Source: an uncultured Phycisphaerales bacterium (GTDB taxonomy: Bacteria > Planctomycetota > Phycisphaerae > Tepidisphaerales > Tepidisphaeraceae). Taken from it: a stretch of DNA of 64,000 nt. The stretch covers positions 27,088-91,087 of the forward strand of contig CAIQIQ010000151.1 of the NCBI GenBank assembly GCA_903871935.1. Reading direction: 5' to 3'. The notes under the pieces are model-generated. The model was not told where the DNA came from. It did no database searches and saw only the letters and a program-made list of their open reading frames with translations. The position numbers and the translations under genes were made by a program. Below, piece after piece: positions 26,379 through 34,202 of the stretch (positions are counted from its first letter, which is position 1; the number at the start of each line of letters is the position of its first letter).

Positions 26379-27605
26379 TCACGGTTGGCTTGGGCCTGGC
26401 GCCGTGCTACGGGCATCCTGCACACAGCGGAACCCCAGATGGTTGCTGGCGGTGGTGACTTCACCCTTGCCGCGGGAGCCGACCATGTAGCGGGTGCAAT
26501 ACTGATCTGTGCACAGGAATGATCCGCCGCGATGCACGCGTTTCTTTTCCGTTGGTTCGGCAGGGTCGTATGGACTGTCAGGCCCCTGAGGATTGCGCGA
26601 CACACCGCCGGCGAGTTGCTGGCGAGCGTAGGTGTCAGGCCGATACCAGTCACTGCACCACTCCCAGACGTTGCCCGCGACATCGTAGAGGCCGTAGCCA
26701 TTGGGCGGGAACTGGGCAACGGGCGCGATGCCGGCAAAGCCATCTTCGCCGGTGTCTTTTACAGGGAACTGCCCCTGGTAGATATTGGCCATCCATTTGC
26801 CCCCGGGTTTGAGTTCATCGCCCCAGGCGTAGATTTTGCCGGCCAACCCGCCGCGAGCGGCGAATTCAAATTCCGCTTCGGTCGGCAGTCGCTTGCCTGC
26901 CCACTTTGCGTACGCCTGCGCATCGGGATAGGCCACATGAACGACGGGATACTTCTGCTTGCCGTTCAGATCGCTGGCCGGCCCAGTCGGATGCCGCCAG
27001 TTTGCGCCCTTCTCATAGCGCCACCATTGAAACATGTCGTTCAGTGGCACGGGGCCTGGCGTGGGTGTGAAGAGGGTCGATCCTGCCACCAGATTCTCCG
27101 GCGGTGCGGTGGGGAATTCTTCCTTGGTGGGGGCAATCTCGGCAATCGTCAGATACCCGGTGGCTCTGACGAATTGCTCGAACTGTTCATTGGTCACCTC
27201 GGTTTGGTCCATCCAGAAGGCGTCGACATACACGCGGTGAACCGGCTGAGCATCCCGCGTGACTCCCGGCGCAGCGCATAGGGATTCGCACGCGGCATTG
27301 CAGCCCATCGAGAACTCGCCGCCGGGAATCCAGACCATGCCTGCAGGTGCGGGACTGGGCGCGGCTGTCTTGTTGGCCACGGTGGGGAGAAACGGCGGGG
27401 TGGGAGTTGAGGGGGAGGAGGCCACATTGGGTTCAGGTGATGGCGCGGCCTGAGGTGCGGTAGCGGCTTGCGGGCGACTTAGCCAGAGGACGAGCACCGC
27501 GATGGTGGCCACAAGAAGAATGGTGACCGCACGGCTCAGGGATTTCTTCCGGGCCGGTGTCGCTGGCGGGTCGCTGTTGGGTCTCGTCTTGTTTCGTCTG
27601 CTCAT
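26379..27605 (-). CDS. Formylglycine-generating enzyme (SUMF1-type), membrane anchored
   Basis: Converts the active-site Cys of sulfatases to formylglycine with oxygen and copper. It has 408 residues. The Arg/Lys-rich N terminus and one helix (VTILLVATIAVLVLWLS) suggest a signal-anchor, followed by a Pro/Ala linker. The FGE-sulfatase domain runs from about 90: GMVWIPGGEFSMG, EVTNEQFEQFVRATGY, PVVHVAYPDAQAYAKWAGKRLPTEAEFEFAARGG (given in two parts here), GNVWEWCSDWY. The decisive sequence GGSFLCTDQYCTRY holds both catalytic cysteines (365 and 370) of true FGEs, which most FGE-like proteins lack. It is the last gene of the minus-strand sulfatase island. The catalytic domain would face the periplasm. 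Confidence 0.92.
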   Translation of the reverse strand: MSRRNKTRPNSDPPATPARKKSLSRAVTILLVATIAVLVLWLSRPQAATAPQAAPSPEPNVASSPSTPTPPFLPTVANKTAAPSPAPAGMVWIPGGEFSMGCNAACESLCAAPGVTRDAQPVHRVYVDAFWMDQTEVTNEQFEQFVRATGYLTIAEIAPTKEEFPTAPPENLVAGSTLFTPTPGPVPLNDMFQWWRYEKGANWRHPTGPASDLNGKQKYPVVHVAYPDAQAYAKWAGKRLPTEAEFEFAARGGLAGKIYAWGDELKPGGKWMANIYQGQFPVKDTGEDGFAGIAPVAQFPPNGYGLYDVAGNVWEWCSDWYRPDTYARQQLAGGVSRNPQGPDSPYDPAEPTEKKRVHRGGSFLCTDQYCTRYMVGSRGKGEVTTASNHLGFRCVQDARSTAPGPSQP

Positions 27606-27654
27606 GTGATGCTCGCAATCCTACCGTGACTGTGCCTTCTGATCACGCATAGGC

Positions 27655-28677
27655 TCACTTGTTCCCGAACGGGAAGATCTGCTTCCAGTCATCCTTCATG
27701 CTGATGACGGTCCAACCTTCCGCCTTCGCTTTCGCCATCAGTTCATCACTGAAGGTGCCGACAGGCGAAGCAACGCCGTAGGCCCACTCGCGTCTGGCAT
27801 CGTCGTGATGTACCAGCATCATCAGTCGCGGACCGCCACCAGCCTGGGTCCACTCCAACATCTGCTGGTCGCCGATGGAGTTGCCGAAAGCGGCGATGGG
27901 CCGGCGGCCGATGTGCTGGTTGATGCCGACAGGTTTGCCAGTCTTGTCGTCGATGAAGTTGACCTCGGGGAGGCGCACCAGCACCGGTTTGCCATCGCGA
28001 TATTCGAACTTCGTCTTGATGCTGCTGCCGACCACCTGCTCGGGCGGCACGCCATAGACACTCTCCGTCCACGGGCGCATAAACTCGATGCCGCCGCCGG
28101 AGACGATGTAGGTCTTGAAGCCGTTGGCACGCAGATACGCGAGCAGCTCGACCATCGGCTTGTAGACCATGCTCGTATAGAGCTGCCTGGTCACCGGGTG
28201 CTTCGCAGTGGCGACCCAATCCTTCACGAGTTTGTCAAACTCGGTGGTGGTCATGCCGGCGTGGGTGGCCATGATGATCTCAACCAGTGAGCGTTCGCCG
28301 CCAGCCATGACCGCCTTCATATCGCCCTTGAGCAGCGAGGCGAAGGGCTCGTTCTCTTTCCATTCGGGGTGCTGTGGCGCCAGTGCCTTGACGCGGTCGA
28401 TCGCAAAGAAGAACTGGAAATAGATCGGCTGTTCGGCCCAGAGGGTGCCATCGTTGTCAAAGGTGGCAATGCGATCGGCCGCCGGCACGAAGTCCGCTGA
28501 GCCTTCCCTGGTAACCTTCGCGACGAAGGTTAAGACCGACTGCTTCGCCGGTCCCGTGTTCCATGAGGGAAGCGGGTCGGGCTTGCTGGTGGCGCAGCCG
28601 GCAACCAGAAATGTGAATACCGCGGCAACAGCAACGCGGCTGGCGATACGACGCACGATCGATGTGATGGTTTTCAT
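27655..28677 (-). CDS. HAD-superfamily phosphatase-like lipoprotein (copy 1)
   Basis: A 340-residue exported lipoprotein. The ATG at 28677 is preceded by GGAGAGA; the signal ends in the lipobox FLVAGC with Cys28. HAD motifs are FDNDGTLW (Asp74/Asp76), SGGG after TYIV, a Lys/Arg region, and GNSIGDQQMLEW as motif IV. It resembles phosphoserine-phosphatase-like HAD proteins found beside arylsulfatase genes. The C terminus ISMKDDWKQIFPF is shared with the paralogue at 33056-34087 and with the fused remnant at 30175-30351. Substrate unknown; location is the periplasmic face of a membrane. Confidence 0.88.
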   Translation of the reverse strand: MKTITSIVRRIASRVAVAAVFTFLVAGCATSKPDPLPSWNTGPAKQSVLTFVAKVTREGSADFVPAADRIATFDNDGTLWAEQPIYFQFFFAIDRVKALAPQHPEWKENEPFASLLKGDMKAVMAGGERSLVEIIMATHAGMTTTEFDKLVKDWVATAKHPVTRQLYTSMVYKPMVELLAYLRANGFKTYIVSGGGIEFMRPWTESVYGVPPEQVVGSSIKTKFEYRDGKPVLVRLPEVNFIDDKTGKPVGINQHIGRRPIAAFGNSIGDQQMLEWTQAGGGPRLMMLVHHDDARREWAYGVASPVGTFSDELMAKAKAEGWTVISMKDDWKQIFPFGNK

Positions 28678-28745
28678 CGCAGTCTCTCCTTCGTCCATGG
28701 TGCCTCTGGTGTCGCCATTGCGGCACCGGTGTTGCGGATACGAGG

Positions 28746-29219
28746 CTATGCCTTGGCCGCTTCTTCCTGAGCCTTGGCCTTGATCTTCTGCACCCGTCTG
28801 ACTTGCGCTGCCACAACAAGAATGGCCGCGACGACGATGGCCAGCAGCACGTCGCCGTAGCGAAGTGTGACCTGGCCCAGATTCGGGGCGAGTTGGATCA
28901 GGTGGGAGATCAGTCCGCCGATCAGTCCGCCGGCGATTCCGGCCAGCAGATGCACGACACGGCGGCCGCGGCCCATGGTCACCATGCTTCCGACGACGCC
29001 ACCGACGGCCAGGCCGATGAGAGACCATGCCACCAGAGCGTCGGGGACGACCTGCTCGATATCGCGTTTCATGTTCTTGACCTGGTCGGCCACGGCGGAT
29101 GCGCCATCGACAACGCTGGCCTTGGCATTCTCGGCAACGCCCGCGACGCCTTGGGAGAGGGCGCAAGTCGCAACCAGTCCGATCACAAGCATCACTATCA
29201 CAGATCGCCAATTCGTCAT
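28746..29219 (-). CDS. Membrane protein with Gly-rich helices
   Basis: A 157-residue protein. The N-terminal helix (VIVMLVIGLVATCALSQGVAG) is a signal or anchor, followed by an amphipathic segment (SAVADQVKNMKRDIEQVV). Three hydrophobic segments follow: LVAWSLIGLAVGGVVGSMV, LAGIAGGLIGGLISHLI and VLLAIVVAAILVVAA. The tail is Lys/Ala-rich. The small-residue-rich helices recall transglycosylase-associated (GlsB/YeaQ-like) membrane proteins, but I cannot assign it. It lies between the membrane pair upstream and the HAD lipoprotein downstream, all in one direction. Confidence 0.7.
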   Translation of the reverse strand: MTNWRSVIVMLVIGLVATCALSQGVAGVAENAKASVVDGASAVADQVKNMKRDIEQVVPDALVAWSLIGLAVGGVVGSMVTMGRGRRVVHLLAGIAGGLIGGLISHLIQLAPNLGQVTLRYGDVLLAIVVAAILVVAAQVRRVQKIKAKAQEEAAKA

Positions 29220-29228
29220 GGGGGAACC

Positions 29229-29610
29229 TTAGACCTTTCGTTTAGAGAGTGCCGCGATGCACCAGAGAGTCATCGCCGCGTGAAGTGTAACCGCCGGCCA
29301 CAGGGGAGGGCCCGGCCGGGTGCAACTGTACACCCGCAATACCGAGAACCGCCACGGCGCCAGCATTGTAGCAGACCATCGCAACGACCACACCTTTGCC
29401 ATCGCTGCCGCCCGGTCGGCCATGCCGCGAGAGCCAGCAGGCGACGCTCAGGGAGAACAGCGCCACGCCGGCCAGACGGCCAAGGATTGCGGCATTAGGC
29501 CCTTGCAGCGGTGAGCCGAGTAGCAGGTTCACGGCCTCTGATGGGATCGTCAGCAGTGCGAGCGCAGCACCAAGTTCGATCAGCGCAGTTATGGTAAGCA
29601 GGCTTTTCAT
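29229..29610 (-). pseudogene. Small membrane protein gene with an apparent frameshift
   Basis: The ATG at 29610 overlaps the upstream stop (ATGA), so it starts as a coupled gene. The first frame gives MKSLLTITALIELGAALALL and a second and third helix, then GIAGVQLHPAGP and a non-hydrophobic tail. The neighbouring frame resumes as PLWPAVTLHAAMTLWCIAAL and ends with SKRKV at 29229. The paralogue at 43648-44031 reads WAGALLWPAVVAHAALTVLLA in one frame, showing the expected continuation. The shift falls in the G/C-rich run at 29303-29313 and fits one extra base. It is either a true disruption or a sequencing error. Confidence 0.7.
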
Positions 29611-30149
29611 GTTGCTCCCGGGTCGCCGGATGGCGCCGGTGGGCGTTTCTTGAGAAAGAGGTGTTGGAGGCCGCGTTCGCCGAGGGTTCGTCCGATTTCC
29701 ATGAATGCAACCATGGGAAGGAAGACGATGAGAATGACCAGAGTGCGGGCGAGTAGTTCATCGCGGCCGACGCTAATGATCTCCTGGAAGGCATCGCTTA
29801 CTGGTTTGCCGTGGATCAGGGCGGCGACGGCATGTTCGACGATTTCGAATACCAGGGTGAAGAGAGCAAAGAAGACGACCTTGTACAGTGTCGGCACGAT
29901 CAGGGGACGATCATCCAGGCGCCTGGATATTCGCGTTAACTGGCCGAGGAGGATGACCTTGGCCAGGACGATGGCTTTGAGCAGAGCTGCGCCATAGTGG
30001 TAGTAGGCGAGGCCCATCTCATTCATCACCAGGCGGCGGTAGATGGTGAATGAGCAGAAAAAGAGCGAAAGGTAGAGGAAAATAGCGAGCATCTTTTCGC
30101 CTTCGCGTATGGCTACCTCGTGTTTGTGGATTGGCATGATGTCGCTCAT
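29607..30149 (-). CDS. Four-helix integral membrane protein
   Basis: A 180-residue protein. Hydrophobic segments lie at MLAIFLYLSLFFCSFTIY, ALLKAIVLAKVILLG, VVFFALFTLVFEIVEHAVAAL and TLVILIVFLPMVAFMEIG. The ends are cytoplasmic-like and charged (KKRPPAPSGD). A His and several Glu sit inside or near membrane segments (EIVEH, MEIG). No family recognised. Its stop overlaps the start of the next gene by four bases, so translation is likely coupled. It belongs to the set of small membrane proteins attached to the sulfatase/FGE island. Confidence 0.75.
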   Translation of the reverse strand: MSDIMPIHKHEVAIREGEKMLAIFLYLSLFFCSFTIYRRLVMNEMGLAYYHYGAALLKAIVLAKVILLGQLTRISRRLDDRPLIVPTLYKVVFFALFTLVFEIVEHAVAALIHGKPVSDAFQEIISVGRDELLARTLVILIVFLPMVAFMEIGRTLGERGLQHLFLKKRPPAPSGDPGAT

Positions 30150-30174
30150 ATCAGGGTCTTCGGCCGACTTTCGT

Positions 30175-30351
30175 CTATATGCCAGCGCCTATTTGCTCTT
30201 GCAGCGGGAAGATCTGATTCCAGGCATCCTTGCCGGCCTCTGCCATCAGAGCGTCGCTGAGGGTGCCGATGACCATCGCTGGGAGGCATCGCGTCAGTGT
30301 CAGGCCGGCACCCAGTTCGATCAATGCGGTTACGGTAAGCAGGCGTTTCAT
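30175..30351 (-). pseudogene. Deletion fusion: start of a small membrane protein joined to the end of a HAD lipoprotein
   Basis: A 58-residue frame. It begins MKRLLTVTALIELGAGLTL, close to the start of the gene at 29610 (MKSLLTITALIELGAALAL). After a short junction it ends GTLSDALMAEAGKDAWNQIFP, matching the HAD C terminus GTFSDELMAK...DWKQIFPF at 27655. DNA similarity is visible on both sides. It looks like a duplicated membrane-HAD block that lost its middle. Confidence 0.65.
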
Positions 30352-30372
30352 CAACGATCTGCATCGAGCATG

Positions 30373-30403
30373 GGCCGCACTCGCCAATAAGGCGAGTGCG
30401 GCC
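30373..30403 (-). terminator. Perfect 13-bp stem-loop after a sulfatase gene
   Basis: Arms 30373-30385 and 30391-30403 (GGCCGCACTCGCC and its complement) with loop AATAA (plus strand). It lies 60 bases after the sulfatase stop at 30464 (minus strand). There is no T tract, so it may serve as terminator, processing site or 3' stabiliser. Confidence 0.6.
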
Positions 30404-30463
30404 TGATGGTTGATCCTTACGGCCGGCAGGAGAGCCTCGCGGGTCACATGCCGTGAAGGTCAG

Positions 30464-32146
30464 TTAGTTGCTGGCGCCATGGCTGGCCTGCTCGGCCTGT
30501 TCCATGCGCTTGCCCATCTCCGCCTTCAGGGCAGAGAGGTTGAAGCTGGCACCGAGTTGCATCGGCGGGTAATCCAGGAAGGTTTGGATTTCCTTGCCGA
30601 CCTCTTGCTGGACAAAGACAAACCGCCAGAACTGGTACTTGAACCAGTCGAAGTAGGCCTGTGCGCCATCCTTGGTCCCGTTGTTCGGCCAGCCCATGCG
30701 CTCGAACGGATCGAGACGGAGGTTGGTGATGTACGGAACGTCAGGCTTGGTCTTGTCACCGAGCCAGCCCTGGGGCTGGTCAATGAAGCGGAACTTATAG
30801 TCGTCAATGCGCACCGCGCCGAGCGTGCTTTCACCGAAATACCAGATCTCGTGACGCTTGGACGGGCCTTTGTCGGTGATGGCGTCCATCTGGTTATAGC
30901 CGTCCAGATGGTTCTTGTAAGTACGGTCGCCGAGCTTCACACCCTTGAGCAGGTCCTCAGTGATGGTGTTGTTGCCGGCGGCAGCCAGGAAGGTGGGGAA
31001 CCAATCCATGCCGGAGAATATGCCGTTCTGCACGGAGTCCGCGGGGACCTTGCCGGGCCAGCGCAGAATGCACGGAACGCGGAAGCCGCCTTCCATGATC
31101 GTTCCTTTGCACTGGGCGAACGGCGTGGTGCCGCCATCAGGCCAGGTGAAGGATTCCGTGCCGTTGTCGGTGGTGAAGACGACGATGGTGTTGTTGTCTT
31201 CGCCCATGTCCTTGAGCTTCTGCAGCACCAGGCCGATGTCGTTATCGAGCTGGGCCATGCCCGCTTCCTCTTCCGACCAGCCGTTCTCCGAATTCATCGT
31301 CGCCTTCCATTTGTCAGAGAGGTGGGTGACGATGTGCATGCGGGTGGGGTTGAGCCAGCAGAAGAAAGGCTTGCCATCCTTCTTGGCCTTGTCCATGAAG
31401 CTGACCGCAAGGTCGCGGATCTCATCATCCACGGTCTCCATCCGCTTGGGATAGAGCGTGCCGGCATCTTCGATCTTCTGCTTGCCGATCTTGCCCCAGC
31501 GCGGCATCTCAGTCTGGTCGTCCACGTCCGTGGCCCAGCTATGGACCATGTTGCGCGGGCCGACCTTGTCCAGGAGATTCTGCGGATAGTTGGGGTGCGA
31601 CGGGTCTTCCATCGCATCCAGGTGATACAGATAACCGAAGAACTCATCGAAGCCATGCACCGTGGGGAGGTACTCATTGCGGTCGCCCAGGTGGTTCTTG
31701 CCGAACTGGCCGGTTGCATACCCCTGCGCTTTGAGCGCGGTGGCAATCGTGCAGGCCTCAGCAGGCAGGCCGACCTTGGCGCCAGCCTGACCGACGGTGG
31801 TCAGACCGGTGCGGATGGGAAGCTGGCCGGTGATGAAGTTCGCCCGACCTGCCGTGCAGCTTGCCTCGGCATAGTAGTCGGTGAACAGCATGCCTTCCTT
31901 GGCCATCTTGTCGAGATTCGGCGTGCGGCCGGCCATCATGCCACGGTGATAGGCGCCGATGTTCCACATGCCGATATCATCGCCCATGATGAAGAGGATA
32001 TTGGGCTTCTTGCCGCCGGCCGGCTGGGCGGCCGGGGCTGCAGGCGCTGCTTGCGCCAACGCACTGGTCGTTGAGCAGCCAGCCAGAACGGCGGCGGCGC
32101 CAACGGCCAATAACACTTTTCGTGCTACTTTGGAGACGCTTGACAT
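30464..32146 (-). CDS. Sulfatase lipoprotein, Cys-type (CTAGR)
   Basis: A 560-residue exported sulfatase. The ATG at 32146 has AAGGAA upstream. The signal peptide ends in lipobox VLAGC (Cys24), followed by an Ala/Pro/Gln linker and PNILFIMGDDIGMWNIGAY, the N-terminal metal-binding strand. The formylglycine site is SCTAGRANFITG with Cys97; Ala replaces the usual Pro, a permitted variant. TTDNGTESFTWPDGG gives the second Asp/Asn ligand pair. The first 50 residues are nearly identical to those of the sulfatase at 34203-35903 while the remaining body differs strongly. It is followed by a perfect hairpin. Confidence 0.93.
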   Translation of the reverse strand: MSSVSKVARKVLLAVGAAAVLAGCSTTSALAQAAPAAPAAQPAGGKKPNILFIMGDDIGMWNIGAYHRGMMAGRTPNLDKMAKEGMLFTDYYAEASCTAGRANFITGQLPIRTGLTTVGQAGAKVGLPAEACTIATALKAQGYATGQFGKNHLGDRNEYLPTVHGFDEFFGYLYHLDAMEDPSHPNYPQNLLDKVGPRNMVHSWATDVDDQTEMPRWGKIGKQKIEDAGTLYPKRMETVDDEIRDLAVSFMDKAKKDGKPFFCWLNPTRMHIVTHLSDKWKATMNSENGWSEEEAGMAQLDNDIGLVLQKLKDMGEDNNTIVVFTTDNGTESFTWPDGGTTPFAQCKGTIMEGGFRVPCILRWPGKVPADSVQNGIFSGMDWFPTFLAAAGNNTITEDLLKGVKLGDRTYKNHLDGYNQMDAITDKGPSKRHEIWYFGESTLGAVRIDDYKFRFIDQPQGWLGDKTKPDVPYITNLRLDPFERMGWPNNGTKDGAQAYFDWFKYQFWRFVFVQQEVGKEIQTFLDYPPMQLGASFNLSALKAEMGKRMEQAEQASHGASN

Positions 32147-32211
32147 AAGATGGTTCCTTCTCTTTTGCCCTTTGGATTTACCCAGACGGACAGGGGCTCT
32201 GGTCCGGCTGG

Positions 32212-32242
32212 AAGCCAATCAACACTGATCGGCCGTTGGTTT
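32212..32242 (-). promoter_or_regulatory. Conserved 31-bp upstream element, copy 1
   Basis: This 31-base block 66 bases before the sulfatase ATG at 32146 differs by one base from the block at 35973-36003 that precedes the other lipoprotein sulfatase. It contains TTGATTGG and the palindrome CGGCCG on the minus strand. The conservation and equal distance to the start suggest a promoter or operator; the recent duplication alone could also explain it. Confidence 0.5.
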
Positions 32243-32253
32243 CGTCTGATTTC

Positions 32254-33003
32254 CTACTTCACGTCGAACTGATGCAGTTTCCTCGCCGCAGTGCCGAACT
32301 GGCCCAACTGGTAAACGGCCGCGCCGGCAGGAGAAAAGCTGAAGGGCTCGAAAGGCTCGGCGAGCATTTTGTCGAGGTAATCGCGGGTGGCGACGCCAGT
32401 GGTGACGTGCGGGTTGTAGTGTTCTCCCGAAGCCTTCGGGACAAACGTGGCGATGTACTCGATCAGCATCGGGTTGATGATGGGGTCTTCGGGTGTGATG
32501 ACAAAGGCGGCCGACGTTCCGGTGGCCACCGTATACGGCGTGACGGCGTCAATCACATCCGCTTCCAGCTTAAGCAGTTCAGGAGTCGGCCTGGCGACGA
32601 TGCCAGCGAGACCAATCTCCTTGTCGGGGATGTAGTAATACTTGTAGGCCTCCAACTTCAGGCTTGTCGCGTTCGAGTCGGCGATGACCTTGCCGACGGC
32701 GGCATAGACCTTGTCGAGATCTGCGGTGCGGACGAAACGCTGCACCAGCGTGACATGCGGATGGTGCGTGGCATCGAGGGCAAAGCCCTTGGGGAAGACC
32801 GCGCGCAAGCGGGCGTTGGCGGCCTCGGCATGCTGCAGCATGGTGGCATCCGGCAGCAGCAGGATATCAATGGCGGTGACGCCGCTGGTGCCGACAGGGG
32901 GTGTGGAGGGCGAGGGGGGCGTGGTGGCGCAGCCGCTAACGAGGGTGAACATGGCGAAGGCACATGCCATCGCTGCCATTGCTGTGATCGCTGTCCGCTT
33001 CAT
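32254..33003 (-). CDS. 2H-phosphoesterase-like (2'-5' RNA ligase superfamily) lipoprotein
   Basis: A 249-residue exported lipoprotein from the ATG at 33003. The signal is MKRTAITAMAAMACAFAMF and the lipobox is LVSGC. Two His-x-Thr motifs, HPHVTLVQRF and NPHVTTGVA, about 110 residues apart, are the catalytic signature of the 2H superfamily (cyclic phosphodiesterases, LigT-like). An exported 2H protein is unusual because most act on nucleotides in the cytoplasm. It lies between a HAD lipoprotein and a sulfatase, all on the same strand, so a role in extracytoplasmic ester cleavage is plausible but unproven. Confidence 0.8.
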   Translation of the reverse strand: MKRTAITAMAAMACAFAMFTLVSGCATTPPSPSTPPVGTSGVTAIDILLLPDATMLQHAEAANARLRAVFPKGFALDATHHPHVTLVQRFVRTADLDKVYAAVGKVIADSNATSLKLEAYKYYYIPDKEIGLAGIVARPTPELLKLEADVIDAVTPYTVATGTSAAFVITPEDPIINPMLIEYIATFVPKASGEHYNPHVTTGVATRDYLDKMLAEPFEPFSFSPAGAAVYQLGQFGTAARKLHQFDVK

Positions 33004-33055
33004 TACTGGTCTCCTTTCAAGGGTGTGGATTGATCTATACCCGGTTGACGCAGGG

Positions 33056-34087
33056 CTACTTCTCAAATGCGAAGATCTGTTTCCAGTCGTTCTTCATGCT
33101 GATGACGATCCAGCCCTGCTTCTGCGCCTGGTCGTAGAGCGCCTGGGTGAATGCTCCCATCTTGGTGTCGGGCAATCCTTGCGCTGGTCCATAGGCGTAT
33201 TCTCGCCTGGCATCATCATGCAGGACGATCATCGCTAGGCGTGCGCCGGCACCGGCCTTGGTGTATTCCAGCATTTCCTTGTCGCCGGTCGAGTTGCCGA
33301 ATGCAGCGTGGGGCCGGCGGCCGATCATCAGGTGGATGCCTTCAGGCTTGCCGGCCTTGTCGTCGTTGAGCAGCAGCCTGGGTTCTTTGGTCAGGATTGG
33401 CTTGCCATCCTTGTCATACCCAAACTGGGTTCCGCCCATGCTGCCGACCACCTGTTCGGGCGCGATGCCGTAGGTCTTCTCGGAGTACACGCGCACGAAG
33501 TCCTGCCCGCCGCCGGTGACGAAATAGACTTTGTATCCATTGGCGCGGAGGTAGTTCATGACCTCCAGCATGGGCAGGTAGGTCAGCTCGGTGTAAGGCT
33601 TGTGCCAGCGCGGATCCTTGGCGGTGGCAATCCACTGCTTCACCTGGGCCTGGAACTCATCGGTAGTCATGCCGGTAAGGGTAGCGGCGAGGATCTCTTC
33701 AAGGTCCTTCATGGGCAGCTTGGCGATGGCCTCGCGGTTGCCGGACAAGACGGTCTTGAAGGGCTCAACGTCCTTCAGTTCGGGCTTCTGCTTCACCAGC
33801 GCCGGCACGCGCTCGAGGCAGTACATGATCTGGGTGACCTCGGGCTTCTCGACCCAAGTGGTGCCATCCTGGTCGAAGGTGGCGATACGCTCCGGCTCGG
33901 GCACATACTGCGGGCTGCTCTTGTCCGTCGTCTTCTGGACGAACTGGACGATGGCCTGCCGAGCGGGGCCATCCTTCCACGAGGGCAAGGCTTCACGCGC
34001 CATTGACGGGTTGCCTGTGGTGCAGCCGGCGCACAAGGTCGCGATGGCTATCGCAAACACGGCGGCGTTTAACATACGGGTGAACAT
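33056..34087 (-). CDS. HAD-superfamily phosphatase-like lipoprotein (copy 2)
   Basis: A 343-residue paralogue of the protein at 27655-28677. The start is the ATG at 34087 (MFTRMLN), with AAAGGGAAA upstream; an in-frame ATG at 34105 is also possible. The lipobox is ATLCAGC. HAD motifs are ATFDQDGTTW, YFVTGGGQDF, and GNSTGDKEMLEY. Other shared blocks with copy 1 are LPSWKDGPA, YLRANGYKVYFV and ISMKNDWKQIF. Direct neighbours are a sulfatase upstream and the 2H lipoprotein downstream. The predicted location is the periplasmic side of a membrane; the substrate is unknown. Confidence 0.88.
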   Translation of the reverse strand: MFTRMLNAAVFAIAIATLCAGCTTGNPSMAREALPSWKDGPARQAIVQFVQKTTDKSSPQYVPEPERIATFDQDGTTWVEKPEVTQIMYCLERVPALVKQKPELKDVEPFKTVLSGNREAIAKLPMKDLEEILAATLTGMTTDEFQAQVKQWIATAKDPRWHKPYTELTYLPMLEVMNYLRANGYKVYFVTGGGQDFVRVYSEKTYGIAPEQVVGSMGGTQFGYDKDGKPILTKEPRLLLNDDKAGKPEGIHLMIGRRPHAAFGNSTGDKEMLEYTKAGAGARLAMIVLHDDARREYAYGPAQGLPDTKMGAFTQALYDQAQKQGWIVISMKNDWKQIFAFEK

Positions 34088-34147
34088 GAGCGGTTTCCCT
34101 TTCATCGCTGATCGTCGGAGTTTGCCTCTTAGGGATCAGAGCTCTGT

Positions 34148-34179
34148 CGCGGGCCGCTCCCTTTCGGGAACGGCCCGCG
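34148..34179 (-). terminator. 14-bp stem-loop with GAAA tetraloop after a sulfatase gene
   Basis: Arms 34148-34161 and 34166-34179; on the minus-strand RNA the loop is GAAA and the only imperfect pair is a G-U, so the hairpin is best formed in the sulfatase transcript. It lies 24 bases after the stop at 34203. No T tract follows. Confidence 0.65.
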
Positions 34180-34202
34180 TGGTTTGTACACGAGCCAACT
34201 GG

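Noticed and set aside
27655..29211. 518-codon frame covering both the HAD lipoprotein and the upstream membrane protein
   Set aside because: The clear ribosome site and lipoprotein signal at 28677 mark the true HAD start; the upstream part is out-of-frame sequence of the 28746-29219 gene.
30410..32074. 554-codon plus-strand open frame opposite a sulfatase
   Set aside because: The minus strand encodes a complete sulfatase with signal peptide; the plus frame lacks domains and is a high-GC shadow.
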